DNA from: Pseudomonadota bacterium
Lineage (GTDB): Bacteria; Pseudomonadota; Alphaproteobacteria; Rhizobiales; Xanthobacteraceae
Direction: 5' to 3'
NCBI GenBank assembly: GCA_023451825.1
Contig: JAEXYA010000046.1
Span: 1 to 64,000, forward strand
DNA: 64,000 nt
Under the pieces are notes generated by a model. The model was not told where the DNA came from. It did not search any database and saw nothing but the letters and a program-made list of their open reading frames with translations. Positions 53,194 through 61,674 of this stretch are shown piece by piece. Position 1 is the stretch's first letter. Each line of letters opens with the position of its first letter. The position numbers and the translations under genes were made by a program.

Positions 53194-53681
53194 CAGTCCG
53201 TTCTATCGTTCGCTATCCCGATCCGCGTCTCGCGCTGCATGCGGCGCCGGTGACTGTATTCGACGATACGCTCCGCATCCTCGCCGATGATCTCCGCGAC
53301 ACCATGCATGCCGCGCCGGGCATCGGCATCACCGCGCCGCATATCGGCGTTTCGCTCCGCGTGGTCGTGCTCGATCTCGGCGATGGCGCGCAGACCTATG
53401 TGAATCCCGAGATCACCTGGGCCTCGCCGGAAATGATCATGCATCAGGAAGGCAGCGTATCGATGCCCGGCGTCAATGACGACATCCAGCGTCATGCACG
53501 GGTGCGGATCAGTTTTCGCGATCTCGACGGCCACGCCCAGGAAGAAGAGTCCGACGGCCTGCGCGCCGTGTGCCACCAGCACGAGATCGACCAGCTCGAT
53601 GGCCTATTCTGGATCCAGCGCCTCTCGCGCATCAAGCGCGAGCGGATCGTCAAGCGGTTCGAGAAACTGTCACGGCGCTGA
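53190..53681 (+). CDS. Peptide-deformylase-like protein lacking metal ligands
   Basis: 163 residues, PDF fold: RSIVRYPDPRL at the start, GIGITAPHIG (44-53; normally GxGxAAxQ), EGSVSMPG (87-94; normally EGCLS) and HEIDQLDG (131-138; normally HExxH). Gln, the metal Cys and the second metal His are replaced by His, Ser and Gln. The catalytic Glu remains. Likely inactive as a deformylase, or uses a changed site. Starts inside the regulator's stop codon (ATGA). Confidence 0.85.
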   Translation: MTVRSIVRYPDPRLALHAAPVTVFDDTLRILADDLRDTMHAAPGIGITAPHIGVSLRVVVLDLGDGAQTYVNPEITWASPEMIMHQEGSVSMPGVNDDIQRHARVRISFRDLDGHAQEEESDGLRAVCHQHEIDQLDGLFWIQRLSRIKRERIVKRFEKLSRR

Positions 53682-53690
53682 GCCTGCCGC

Positions 53691-54386
53691 TCAATACTGA
53701 TCGTGACGACGCACCCAGGCCATGGTGAAATCGAGCCCGTCCTCGTCCCGGCCTTTCGGGACCATGTCGAGGAAATGATAGGCGCCGTTCACTTCCTCGA
53801 CGCCGCGACCGAAGATCGAATAGGTGTGAAACACATTGCCAGCCGCATCCTTCGCGAACACGCTGATGCCGACCTGCTCGGAGGTGGTGTTGGGCTGCAT
53901 CTTGTAGTTCCAGTAGGTCTCGCCTTTCGCCAGATCCTCCGCCGGGAAGGCGCCGTAGTAGTCGATGCTGAAGGTGCTGCGATCGGAGACCCAGGGGAAG
54001 CTCCAGCCGAGCCGCTGTCGATAGGCTATGAGCCGCTCCAGCGGCGCCCGCGACACCGCGGTGAAGGCGACATCGCGGTGTTTTAGATGGATCGGGATGC
54101 CGTTGAAATTATCGGCCCAGAACGAGCAGGACTTGCAGCCCTCCTGCCAATCCGGGCCGAACATGAAGTGATAGACGATGAGCTGTGAGCAGGTGCCGAA
54201 CAGATCGGCGAGCGAGCGCTCGCCATCCGGGGATTCGAACAGATATGGTTTGGTGACAGGCTCCCATGGCAGCGCCATGCGCCGCCGCGTGAGTTCATCG
54301 CGCTGGCGGGTGAAGGCCTTTTCGGCTTCCATCAGTTCGAGCCGCGCTTTCAGCCAGTCCGCGTGCGAGACAACCGTGTTCTGCAT
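53691..54386 (-). CDS. DUF899 thioredoxin-like family protein
   Basis: 231 residues from ATG 54386, with GGGAGGTC upstream. WLKARLELMEAEKAFTRQRDEL, LIVYHFMFGPDW and CKSCSFWADNFNG are characteristic of DUF899, a thioredoxin-fold family whose activity is undetermined; the CKSC motif may be redox-active. Third gene of the ArsR-SRPBCC-DUF899 unit. Confidence 0.88.
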   Translation of the reverse strand: MQNTVVSHADWLKARLELMEAEKAFTRQRDELTRRRMALPWEPVTKPYLFESPDGERSLADLFGTCSQLIVYHFMFGPDWQEGCKSCSFWADNFNGIPIHLKHRDVAFTAVSRAPLERLIAYRQRLGWSFPWVSDRSTFSIDYYGAFPAEDLAKGETYWNYKMQPNTTSEQVGISVFAKDAAGNVFHTYSIFGRGVEEVNGAYHFLDMVPKGRDEDGLDFTMAWVRRHDQY

Positions 54387-54417
54387 GATGACCTCCCTGA
54401 TTTCCTGAACTGCTCGC

Positions 54418-54948
54418 TTACTCCGGCAAGCGCTTTCCATATTCCTCATGCAGACGCTGCCAGACGTCCCAATAGGGCTTCGGCTCTTCGCCAATGAGAC
54501 GCGCCACAAGCACATCGAGATGGGTATGCCAGCCGGCGCTGACCTTGAGCGTGTTGGCGCGATCGCTGATGCGGCGATGGATCACGGTGAGCAGCACCTT
54601 GTCGCCTTGCGGATCGAGCGCGAAGGTCACCTCCCCGCGCGGCGTCCAGGCGAAAGTAATCTTGCGCGGCGGATCGATCGCGATGATCTCGCTTTGCATG
54701 CGATGTTCTTCGCTGAAACCTTCGGGGCGCTTCGCTGGCGGATTGGACAGATCATCATTGCGCCAGACGAATTCGAACGGCGCGCCGACACTCATTGTCA
54801 TGTCGCCGGAGGCGAGCCACTGTTTGCGCAGATCGCTTTCAGTGAGATAGGCCCAGACGCGCTCGATCGGACCGGGCAACAGGCGCTGGATGGTCAGTTC
54901 GGCAGGCCCGGTGAGATTTCCATAGGCCGATGGCGTGATGTCGTTCAT
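54418..54948 (-). CDS. SRPBCC/AHSA1-type protein
   Basis: 176 residues from ATG 54948, with AGGAGTGAAG upstream. Start MNDITPSAYGNLTGPAELTI leads into RLLPGPIERVWAYLTESDLRKQW, the AHSA1/SRPBCC pattern. Ligand unknown. Its ATG overlaps the ArsR stop (ATGA), so it is translated with the regulator. Confidence 0.88.
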   Translation of the reverse strand: MNDITPSAYGNLTGPAELTIQRLLPGPIERVWAYLTESDLRKQWLASGDMTMSVGAPFEFVWRNDDLSNPPAKRPEGFSEEHRMQSEIIAIDPPRKITFAWTPRGEVTFALDPQGDKVLLTVIHRRISDRANTLKVSAGWHTHLDVLVARLIGEEPKPYWDVWQRLHEEYGKRLPE

Positions 54949-55310
54949 CGCTTCACTCCTGTGGTCTTTTTGGATTTCGCGGCGTCGTCGGCGTGCAGCA
55001 ATTGTTCGAGCGCATCGAGGCGATCGGTCCAGAATTGCTCGTAGAAGCTCAGCCATTCATGCGCGCTGGCCAGCGGGCCCGGCGCGAGCTGGCACCAATG
55101 GGTCCGCCCGCGCACCTCGCGGCGGATCAGGCCGGCGCTCTCGAGCGCCTTGATATGTTTGGAAGCCGCGGCCAGCGACATCTTGTAGGGCTCGGCAAGC
55201 TGGCCAACGGTCCGCTCGCCCTTCACCAGCTCACGCAGCATCTGCCGCCGCGTGGCGTCGCCGAGGGCATGAAAGACATTGTCAAGTTGGGGTGCGAGAA
55301 ATTCAACCAT
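54945..55310 (-). CDS. ArsR family repressor
   Basis: 121 residues from ATG 55310 (MVEFLAPQLDNVFHALGD). Winged-helix core RRQMLRELVKGERTVGQLAE, KMSLAAASKHIKALESAGLI. No metal-binding Cys pair, so it belongs to the non-metal subgroup coupled to AHSA1 proteins. Represses its own operon through the two palindromes upstream. A GTG at 55328 is an alternative start. Confidence 0.9.
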   Translation of the reverse strand: MVEFLAPQLDNVFHALGDATRRQMLRELVKGERTVGQLAEPYKMSLAAASKHIKALESAGLIRREVRGRTHWCQLAPGPLASAHEWLSFYEQFWTDRLDALEQLLHADDAAKSKKTTGVKR

Positions 55311-55320
55311 AGAGTTGAAT
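55301..55320. promoter_or_regulatory. ArsR operator at the start codon
   Basis: Inverted repeat ATTCAAC-N6-GTTGAAT spanning the ATG and overlapping the -10 box. Bound repressor would block RNA polymerase. Confidence 0.65.
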
Positions 55321-55346
55321 ATGGGCACTCAAACGCCGATTGTCAA
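55318..55346 (-). promoter_or_regulatory. Sigma-70-type promoter of the ArsR operon
   Basis: On the minus strand: TTGACA (55341-55346), 17-base spacer, CATATT (55318-55323). The expected start of transcription falls at about 55311, almost on the ATG at 55310, so the message may be leaderless or nearly so. Confidence 0.7.
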
Positions 55347-55358
55347 CCACTTGGTTGA
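55343..55358. promoter_or_regulatory. ArsR operator over the -35 box
   Basis: Inverted repeat TCAACCA-CT-TGGTTGA, overlapping the -35 element. Shares the TCAAC/GTTGA half-site with the operator at 55301-55320. Confidence 0.65.
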
Positions 55359-55409
55359 ACAAAGCCTAACGGCTTGACATGCCGCATCGGTGCAAGTTCC
55401 CGCCCGAAG

Positions 55410-56654
55410 TTACTTTCTCAGCAGCGGACAACGCGACGTCTCGATCGGCTGGAAAGCCTGATCGCCTGAAACCGTATCGAGCAGCTTGTAGACATCCCAG
55501 CGGCCTTTCGACTCTGCAGGCTTCTTCACCTCGAACAGATACATGTCATGCAGCATGCGTCCGTCCTCGCGGATGCGGCCGCCTTTCGCATACATGTCGT
55601 TGATCGGCATCTCCTTCATTTTTGCGATGACGGCTGCGGAGTCCGTGGTACCGGCCGCTTTCACCGCTTTCAGATAGTGCGTGAGCGATGAATAGAGGCC
55701 GGCCTGCACCGAGGTCGGCGCGCGCTGGGTGCGTTCGCGAAAGCGCTTGGTGAAGGCGCGGGTCTCGTCATTGAGGTCCCAGTACCAGGACTCCGTCACC
55801 AGCAGCCCCTGCCCGATATCGAGGCCGATGCTGTCGATATCGGTGATGAAAGCGAGCAGCGGCGACAGGCGTTGCTTGCCGCCCTGGGTGAGGCCGAACT
55901 CGGTCGCCTGCTTGATGGCGGTGATCGCATCATTGCCGGCATTGGCGAGGCCAACGACTTTCGCCTTCGAGCTCTGCGCCTGCAGCAGGAAGGACGAGAA
56001 GTCCGACGTGTTGAGCGGATGCTTGACCGAGCCCAGCACCTTGCCGCCGCTTTTCTGCACGACGGCTGCGGTGTCGCGCTCAAGCTCCTGACCGAAGGCA
56101 TAATCGACAGCGAGGAAAAACCAGCTGTCGAGCCCTTTTCGCACGGTTGCGAGGCCGGTCACATTCGCCTGCGAAAACGTGTCCCATGTGTAGTGGACAG
56201 TATAGGGCGTGCAAGCTTCATTGGTGATGCGCATGGAGCCGGCGCTATTGACGATCACGATCTTGTTGCGCGCCTTCGCCACTTCAATGATCGCAAGCCC
56301 CGTCGCGGAGCCCGCAAAATCCACGATCGCCTCGACGCCCTGATTATCGAGCATCTCGCGCGCCTGGCTGGAGGCGAGATCGGGCTTGTTGAGATGATCG
56401 ACGAACACCGCCTGGATCTTGCGGCCGAGCACCTCGCCGCCAAAATCCTCGATCGCCATCTTTGCCGCGACCTCGCTGCCGGGGCCGGACGTGTCGGCAT
56501 AGACGCCGGTCATGTCCATCAACGCGCCGAGTTTCAGCGGCGGCTTGTCCTGCGCCATCGCCGCCGATGCAGCGGCGGTGAGCGCAAGGCTTGCGAGGCC
56601 GGCGATGATGGTGCGGCAATGACGTGCGCGAGCGAAGCAGAGCGAAGTCGGCAT
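55410..56654 (-). CDS. HAAT-type periplasmic substrate-binding protein (copy 3)
   Basis: 414 residues from ATG 56654, with GGGAGACACG upstream. Signal peptide ends AAMAQ. Mature start LKLGALMDMTGVYADTSGPGS and the ending PIETSRCPLLRK mirror the two receptors of the liv operon. No permease or ATPase genes are next to it; it may use the 38.9-45 kb transporter. Lies downstream of tenA on the same strand, so a link to thiamin-pyrimidine salvage is possible. Confidence 0.9.
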   Translation of the reverse strand: MPTSLCFARARHCRTIIAGLASLALTAAASAAMAQDKPPLKLGALMDMTGVYADTSGPGSEVAAKMAIEDFGGEVLGRKIQAVFVDHLNKPDLASSQAREMLDNQGVEAIVDFAGSATGLAIIEVAKARNKIVIVNSAGSMRITNEACTPYTVHYTWDTFSQANVTGLATVRKGLDSWFFLAVDYAFGQELERDTAAVVQKSGGKVLGSVKHPLNTSDFSSFLLQAQSSKAKVVGLANAGNDAITAIKQATEFGLTQGGKQRLSPLLAFITDIDSIGLDIGQGLLVTESWYWDLNDETRAFTKRFRERTQRAPTSVQAGLYSSLTHYLKAVKAAGTTDSAAVIAKMKEMPINDMYAKGGRIREDGRMLHDMYLFEVKKPAESKGRWDVYKLLDTVSGDQAFQPIETSRCPLLRK

Positions 56655-56837
56655 AGGCGTGTCTCCCTGGACAATGCCTGGTTCGCTCGGTCTGTTTTCA
56701 ATCACGACGCCATGGCGTCAAACCGATCGACCAGATCTCATTGGTCGGAAGGTTGGCACGGCAATGCGCGGGGATCAACGCTCGACGCATTTGCCTGGAA
56801 CATGCACATTTCAGCTCACGAAATTTTCGCGGCCAAC

Positions 56838-57506
56838 TCAGCGCGCATCCAGCCCCATCTGCCAGAAGTCTGCTTCGAGCCTCGACGCTTGGCCAAACAG
56901 TTTTGCCAATTCGTCGAAACGGCGCTCCGTCATTGCGCGCGCGGCGAGATCGTCGAGATGGCGGCGCGCATTGGTCGCGATGTCCTGATAGCCCGTGCCG
57001 GCATATTCGCCGATCCATTCGCGATAGGGATGATCGCCGAGCGCATCGATGCCATCCGGCGTCAGCTTGCGGCCGATCTCCGCGTAGCCAATGACACAAG
57101 GCGCCAGCGCTACATGCAGATCGAGCAGATCGCCGGCGGCGCCGCAATCGAGCACGAAGCGTGTATAGGCGACGGTCGCCTGCAATTCCGGCGCAGCTTC
57201 GATATCTACCGGTGAAAGCCCCCAGCGGCCGCACAGTTTGATGTGCAATTCCATCTCGCCAAGGATCGAGGCGAGCCCGCCTTGCGCGGCTTTCATGTCG
57301 TCCAGCGTGCGGCTCTTATAGGTCGCCAGCGCATAGGCGCGCGCGAACTGGATCAGGAACAGATAGTCCTGCACCAGATAGGTGCGGAATGCCGTCTCCG
57401 GCAGCGTGCCGGCACCGAGCTGGCGGACAAAATCGTGATCGACATAGGACGACCAGTCATCGGCCGCTGCGGTTTTGAGGCGATCGAAAACGTCGAGCCC
57501 GCTCAT
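56838..57506 (-). CDS. tenA: TenA-type aminopyrimidine aminohydrolase
   Basis: 222-residue helical protein. DDWSSYVDHDFVRQLGAGTL and FRTYLVQDYLFL with Asp47 fit TenA; Cys137 in LAPCVIGYAEIG is the catalytic Cys of the TenA_C group, and Glu in RLEADFW is near the end. TenA hydrolyses aminomethylpyrimidines from degraded thiamin, giving HMP. Starts inside the end of the Lin0512 gene (overlap of 4 bases). Confidence 0.9.
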   Translation of the reverse strand: MSGLDVFDRLKTAAADDWSSYVDHDFVRQLGAGTLPETAFRTYLVQDYLFLIQFARAYALATYKSRTLDDMKAAQGGLASILGEMELHIKLCGRWGLSPVDIEAAPELQATVAYTRFVLDCGAAGDLLDLHVALAPCVIGYAEIGRKLTPDGIDALGDHPYREWIGEYAGTGYQDIATNARRHLDDLAARAMTERRFDELAKLFGQASRLEADFWQMGLDAR

Positions 57507-57853
57507 GCTGACTTGTCGTCCTCGAGGCTCACCACCACCGCGGCATTGGCGATAATGATGGCGTCCGTGCCGCTTTCAGCCGGGATTTCCAGGCCACCCT
57601 GCACCGCTTTCACCGTCACGGTGCCGTAGGGCAATTCCTTCGCCACGGCGTCCGTATCGACGGCGTCCGGATTCGGAACGCCGATGGTGACATCGACGAA
57701 CATGTCATGCGGCGTCTTGCCGACCATGCGGAAAAAGCCGACGCTGGAGTGCCGGATCGCATCGGACACCGCGCGCTTTGCCGCCTTGGTGGCATCGCGC
57801 CCGTGAACATCGACGCCCATGCCCATCTCGGTGATACAGCGCACGCGTGCCAT
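57503..57853 (-). CDS. Lin0512 family protein
   Basis: 116 residues from ATG 57853, with GGAGAAACC upstream. MARVRCITEMGMGVDVHGRD and AVSDAIRHSSVGFFR are the hallmark of the Lin0512 family, a small uncharacterised fold. Ends DDKSA, overlapping the tenA start. The tight link to tenA hints at a shared role in pyrimidine or thiamin handling, not established. Confidence 0.88.
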   Translation of the reverse strand: MARVRCITEMGMGVDVHGRDATKAAKRAVSDAIRHSSVGFFRMVGKTPHDMFVDVTIGVPNPDAVDTDAVAKELPYGTVTVKAVQGGLEIPAESGTDAIIIANAAVVVSLEDDKSA

Positions 57854-57868
57854 TGGTGGTTTCTCCAT

Positions 57869-58369
57869 TTACCAGGACCGGTCGCGCGGGAACATGCGCC
57901 TGAACCAGTCGTCAAGCAATGCCTTCTCATAGACGAGGCGATCGCCGCCGAAACGTGCCGATGGATTCATCTGATAATTGATGTCGGTGAGCGTCTCCTC
58001 GCCGCCCCGCGGGCGCTTGCCCTTCTCGTTCAAGACGTAGCGGAGCTTGATGCGAGGTGGCGTGACGCCGCGCATGATGCGGACATCGCCCATGCCGCCG
58101 CCACGCCACGGCTCTTCCATGCCGGCGCGATCGATGTCGAGAATATCGATGGCCAGGTTCTGGCCCGGCGCGAGAAACCGTCCGCCGAGTCTTTGCACAT
58201 AGGTCTTCAACTCGGCGAGCACGCCCGCATCAGCGGAGCGAAAACCGTTCGAGCCCGCGTCAGTGAAGCGCTCGGGGTTGACGAAACGGACGCTAACGCC
58301 GGCAACGGCCTGCATGGGCGCGAGGGCCACGGTCAGCAGTATCGCCGCGATGATCGAATGCTTTGCCAT
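57869..58369 (-). CDS. DUF3016 family secreted protein
   Basis: 166 residues with signal peptide ending QAVAG. VSVRFVNPERFTDAG, the middle LRYVLNEKGKRPRGGEETLTD and the terminal LVYEKALLDDWFRRMFP are the DUF3016 pattern. Function unknown. First gene of a run with Lin0512 and tenA, though 15 bases apart; the operon membership may be coincidental. Confidence 0.85.
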   Translation of the reverse strand: MAKHSIIAAILLTVALAPMQAVAGVSVRFVNPERFTDAGSNGFRSADAGVLAELKTYVQRLGGRFLAPGQNLAIDILDIDRAGMEEPWRGGGMGDVRIMRGVTPPRIKLRYVLNEKGKRPRGGEETLTDINYQMNPSARFGGDRLVYEKALLDDWFRRMFPRDRSW

Positions 58370-58464
58370 TGTGGATTTCTCCGCGTCGATTCAGCCCGGC
58401 TGCAATCCACGCGCATCAATGGGGCCACAGTCTGACGCACCCGACGCGACAGCCTTACAATGCT

Positions 58465-59097
58465 TCAAGGCAGCGACGGCGGTTTCGGAGCGATGTTCAT
58501 GGGCGCGGGATCGGCCTGGACCGGCGTATCCGCTGCCGGCGCCGCGTTTTCAGGGACGATCGAGACAGGAGCCGGCACCACTGGAACAGCGGCCGGCGGC
58601 GGCGCGGCGGGCGGCGGCGCGGACGCCGTGGAGGTCAACGGCTTGCAGAGCATCACCGTCGCCGCCGCAGCCACCATCGACGCCATACTTTGAAGCTCGG
58701 TCGGCTGCCGGGGATCGCGGGCGACCAGGGCTGCCTCGTCACGCAAACGCGCATTGCATTCGCAAGTGGGCAGGCGTCCGATCGGCGTGCAGGCGTCATG
58801 ATGCATGCAGGCGACGTCGAGCGCATCGACGGGCCCGCCCGGGCGCGAGCCGACGCCGCAATAATTGCCGTGGATCAGCGTCAGTCCGTTGGTGGTGGGA
58901 TCGAGATTTTTCGGATCACGCGGTGTCGGAATCTCGACCCGCACCGGCGGCGTTACCGCGACTGGAGCCGCGACCGGGGCTTCGCGCACGACATCCTGCG
59001 CATGGACAGGAGCGATCGCACCGATGACAGCGGATGCCAACAGCAGCGCGGCGCATGTGAATCTGCGCCACAAAGCGATATGCGAGGGCTTGGTCAT
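58465..59097 (-). CDS. Secreted phospholipase A2-like protein
   Basis: 210 residues with a signal peptide ending PVHAQ. Core GNYCGVGSRPGG (Cys80; calcium-loop-like) and DALDVACMHHDAC (Asp91 to Cys103) with His100-Asp101 match the secreted PLA2 signature YCGxG...CxxHDxC. A further CxC pair follows (TCECN). The last 60 residues are Pro/Ala-rich. Would hydrolyse the sn-2 ester of phospholipids if active; activity and target are unknown. Confidence 0.75.
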   Translation of the reverse strand: MTKPSHIALWRRFTCAALLLASAVIGAIAPVHAQDVVREAPVAAPVAVTPPVRVEIPTPRDPKNLDPTTNGLTLIHGNYCGVGSRPGGPVDALDVACMHHDACTPIGRLPTCECNARLRDEAALVARDPRQPTELQSMASMVAAAATVMLCKPLTSTASAPPPAAPPPAAVPVVPAPVSIVPENAAPAADTPVQADPAPMNIAPKPPSLP

Positions 59098-59186
59098 CGT
59101 TGCACGGTCCGGATAGCACCGACGGATGTGTCGGCCGGGAAGATGACGCTCGATGCGCCGAAAAGTTCCCGGCCGGTTCCCGCGCC

Positions 59187-60443
59187 TCAGACGCGCCCGG
59201 CGATCAGATCCTTCGCCAGCGCCATATAGGCCGGCAGGGTCACCGGATCATTGGCGGCATTGCCGGCGACCGAATGCGAGGCATAGCGTGCGATCACCAG
59301 TTCGGCTTTGGGATCGATATAGATGCCCTGCCCGTAGACGCCGCGCGCCATATAGGCGCCGTGTTCGTTATGCGTCACCCACCATTGATTGCGATAGGAG
59401 CCGCCCGGCAGCGTAGTGTAGCCGGCCGGCTTGAATTTGGCGGGATCGGCGCCGCGTTCGATGTCCTCCACCACAGCGGCCGGCACGATCTGACGGCCGT
59501 TGAAGCGGCCGTGATTGCGCATGGTCTCGCCGAAGCGCGCGAGATCGCGCACCGTCGTGGACAGCCCACCGCCACCGCTTTCGGTGCCAATGCGATCGAC
59601 GTGATAATGCGCGTCTTCCTCCGCGCCCATCGGCGCCCAGATGCGCTCGGATAAAAGATCGGACAGCGTCTGCCCGCTGGCGCGGCGGACGATGAAAGCC
59701 AGCACGTCGGTATTCACGGTCTTGTAGGCGAACGCCTGGCCGTGCTCGCCTTGCTTCTCCTGCCGGCACAGCAGCGCGAAGATATCGGTGGCGCCCTGAT
59801 AGTCCGGCGGGATCGGCGCCATGCCATTGGCGCGGCGCAGGCTCCAGACGTCGGAATTCCGGTCGGCATAGACCTCGGTGTATTTCAGGCCCGTGGTCAT
59901 ATCCATGACCTCGTGCACGCGGGCATCGCCGAACGCGGTGGATTTGAATTCGGGCACATAGTCGGTGACCGGCGCCTGCGGATCGATCTTGCCCTCGGCG
60001 ATCAACATGCCGGCCAGCGTGCCGGTGAAGGACTTCGTCACCGACATCGCAATATGCGGCATGTGCGGTTTCAGCGCGCCGGCATAGCGCTCATGGATCA
60101 GTCTGCCCTTGTGCAGGACAACGATGCCGTCGGCAAATGTCTCGTCGAACATCTTCGCAAAGGTCATCGGACGGCCATCCATGGTCGTCGATTGCGATCC
60201 GCCGATGTCGCGCGTCTCGCGCGGCAGCACCGAGGCGCCGCCATCGCCGCGCCAGACGGCAACCGTCGGCACGAGCGAGCGGACATTGCTCCAGGCCCAG
60301 CGCAGTTCGGGAAAATTACGGAAGGAGTCGTCGTGGAAGCGGATCGTCTTGTCCGGCGCCGGCGGAAAGCCCTTCATCCAGCCGAGGGTTTCGGGATCAC
60401 TCTCGGCGGCGGTGGGAACGGACTGGGCTGGCGCGTCGGACAT
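59187..60443 (-). CDS. NylB-like/class C beta-lactamase-fold serine hydrolase
   Basis: 418 residues from ATG 60443, with GGAGCAAGCC upstream. Nucleophile motif SVTK (Ser134-Lys137), TGLKYTEVYAD with the YxN-equivalent Tyr, and the C-terminal GVYGQGIYIDP region. Closest family look is 6-aminohexanoate-dimer hydrolase and related esterases; no signal peptide is seen, so probably cytoplasmic. Divergent from an AraC regulator. Confidence 0.88.
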   Translation of the reverse strand: MSDAPAQSVPTAAESDPETLGWMKGFPPAPDKTIRFHDDSFRNFPELRWAWSNVRSLVPTVAVWRGDGGASVLPRETRDIGGSQSTTMDGRPMTFAKMFDETFADGIVVLHKGRLIHERYAGALKPHMPHIAMSVTKSFTGTLAGMLIAEGKIDPQAPVTDYVPEFKSTAFGDARVHEVMDMTTGLKYTEVYADRNSDVWSLRRANGMAPIPPDYQGATDIFALLCRQEKQGEHGQAFAYKTVNTDVLAFIVRRASGQTLSDLLSERIWAPMGAEEDAHYHVDRIGTESGGGGLSTTVRDLARFGETMRNHGRFNGRQIVPAAVVEDIERGADPAKFKPAGYTTLPGGSYRNQWWVTHNEHGAYMARGVYGQGIYIDPKAELVIARYASHSVAGNAANDPVTLPAYMALAKDLIAGRV

Positions 60444-60637
60444 ATGGCTTGCTCCGGATGGATCGATCCCCTGTCGTATCAGGAGAACCTCGCGCGAACA
60501 CCCTACGCAAGAGCCGGGCAGCATTGCCGCGCCGTCGGATAACTCATTTAGAACGACTCTGGCGGGACGTCGTGCCGCGGCGCGCATTGCAGCCACGATC
60601 TTGCGACATCGATACCGCTAGCTATACTCAACCAGAG

Positions 60638-61525
60638 ATGACAATGTCGCTACCGGTGCACGGTGATCGCAAGTATCAAACCAGCGAACGGCTGACCGAG
60701 GCAGCCGACTGGACGAATCTGCGCGTCGAACACCGGCGGTTGCAGGCCGGTGCGCAGACCGCCGTGGAGCTTGCATGCACGGAGATCGTGCTGATGCTGT
60801 CCGGGCGCGCCGGTGTCCGCCGGATCGGCGACGGCGAGATGCAGGAGATGCCGGCGCTTCCCGGCATGAGCTGGATCTGCCCCGTCGGCACGCATGAGAC
60901 CCAGATCGAAATCAGCGCGGAGATGGAATGCCTGCATCTCTATCTGCCGCCCACGCTCATCGCACATAGCGCGCTTGCCGATTACGATCTCGATCCGTCC
61001 CGGGTCGAGCTCGCTTATGCCGGCGGCTTCGCCGACCCGATGATGCTGCAGATCGGCGCGGCCTTTCGCGGGCTGCTCGGCCGCGGCCCTCAGCCGACCG
61101 ATCGGCTGTTCGTCGACGGCATGCAGGCGGCGCTCGCGGCTCACCTGCTCGGCAACTACACCGTCGATCGCTGGCAGCCGCCGAACCGCACCCCGTCGCT
61201 CGATCCGAAGCGATTGAAACGCGTCATCGGTTTCATCGAAGCGCGGCTTAGCAACGACATCGCGCTCGACGACCTCGCCGCCGAAGCCTGTCTCAGCCCG
61301 TTCCACTTCTCGCGCCTGTTTCGCGAAGCCACCGGCCTGTCGCCGCATCGCTATGTCACCGATCGCCGTGTCCAGGCCGCGAAGGACAAGCTGGCGCTCA
61401 ACCACAGTTCGCTTGTCGAGATCGCGCTCGACACCGGATTCGGAACGCAGGCCAATTTCATCCGCGTCTTCCGCAAGGCGACGGGGCTGACTCCCGGCCA
61501 GTACCGGGCGCTCAGCTCCGGCTAG
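60638..61525 (+). CDS. AraC family transcriptional regulator
   Basis: 295 residues from ATG 60638 (MTMSLPVHGDRKYQ). Cupin-like N-terminal domain and two C-terminal HTH motifs (IALDDLAAEACLSPFHFSRLF; SLVEIALDTGFGTQANFIRVF), ending RKATGLTPGQYRALSSG. Divergent from the NylB-like hydrolase and followed by the HbpS-like/SDR/SnoaL genes, all candidate targets. Confidence 0.9.
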   Translation: MTMSLPVHGDRKYQTSERLTEAADWTNLRVEHRRLQAGAQTAVELACTEIVLMLSGRAGVRRIGDGEMQEMPALPGMSWICPVGTHETQIEISAEMECLHLYLPPTLIAHSALADYDLDPSRVELAYAGGFADPMMLQIGAAFRGLLGRGPQPTDRLFVDGMQAALAAHLLGNYTVDRWQPPNRTPSLDPKRLKRVIGFIEARLSNDIALDDLAAEACLSPFHFSRLFREATGLSPHRYVTDRRVQAAKDKLALNHSSLVEIALDTGFGTQANFIRVFRKATGLTPGQYRALSSG

Positions 61526-61674
61526 CGCCGGTCGGGCGCAAAATCTGCACCCCAGCAAGATCTGCTCATCACTAAGCAGGATGCGGAAATACCGCGCCGA
61601 CGCCCTCTCGTAGAACAGCCCCATCAGAGGCCGGGATCGCTGATCCCGCAAATGTTCAACGAGAGGAGCACGAT

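Noticed and set aside
56655..58464. TPP riboswitch upstream of the tenA region or the adjacent receptor gene
   Set aside because: No CTGAGA...ACCTGA-type thi-box was found on the minus strand upstream of the receptor or of the DUF3016 gene.
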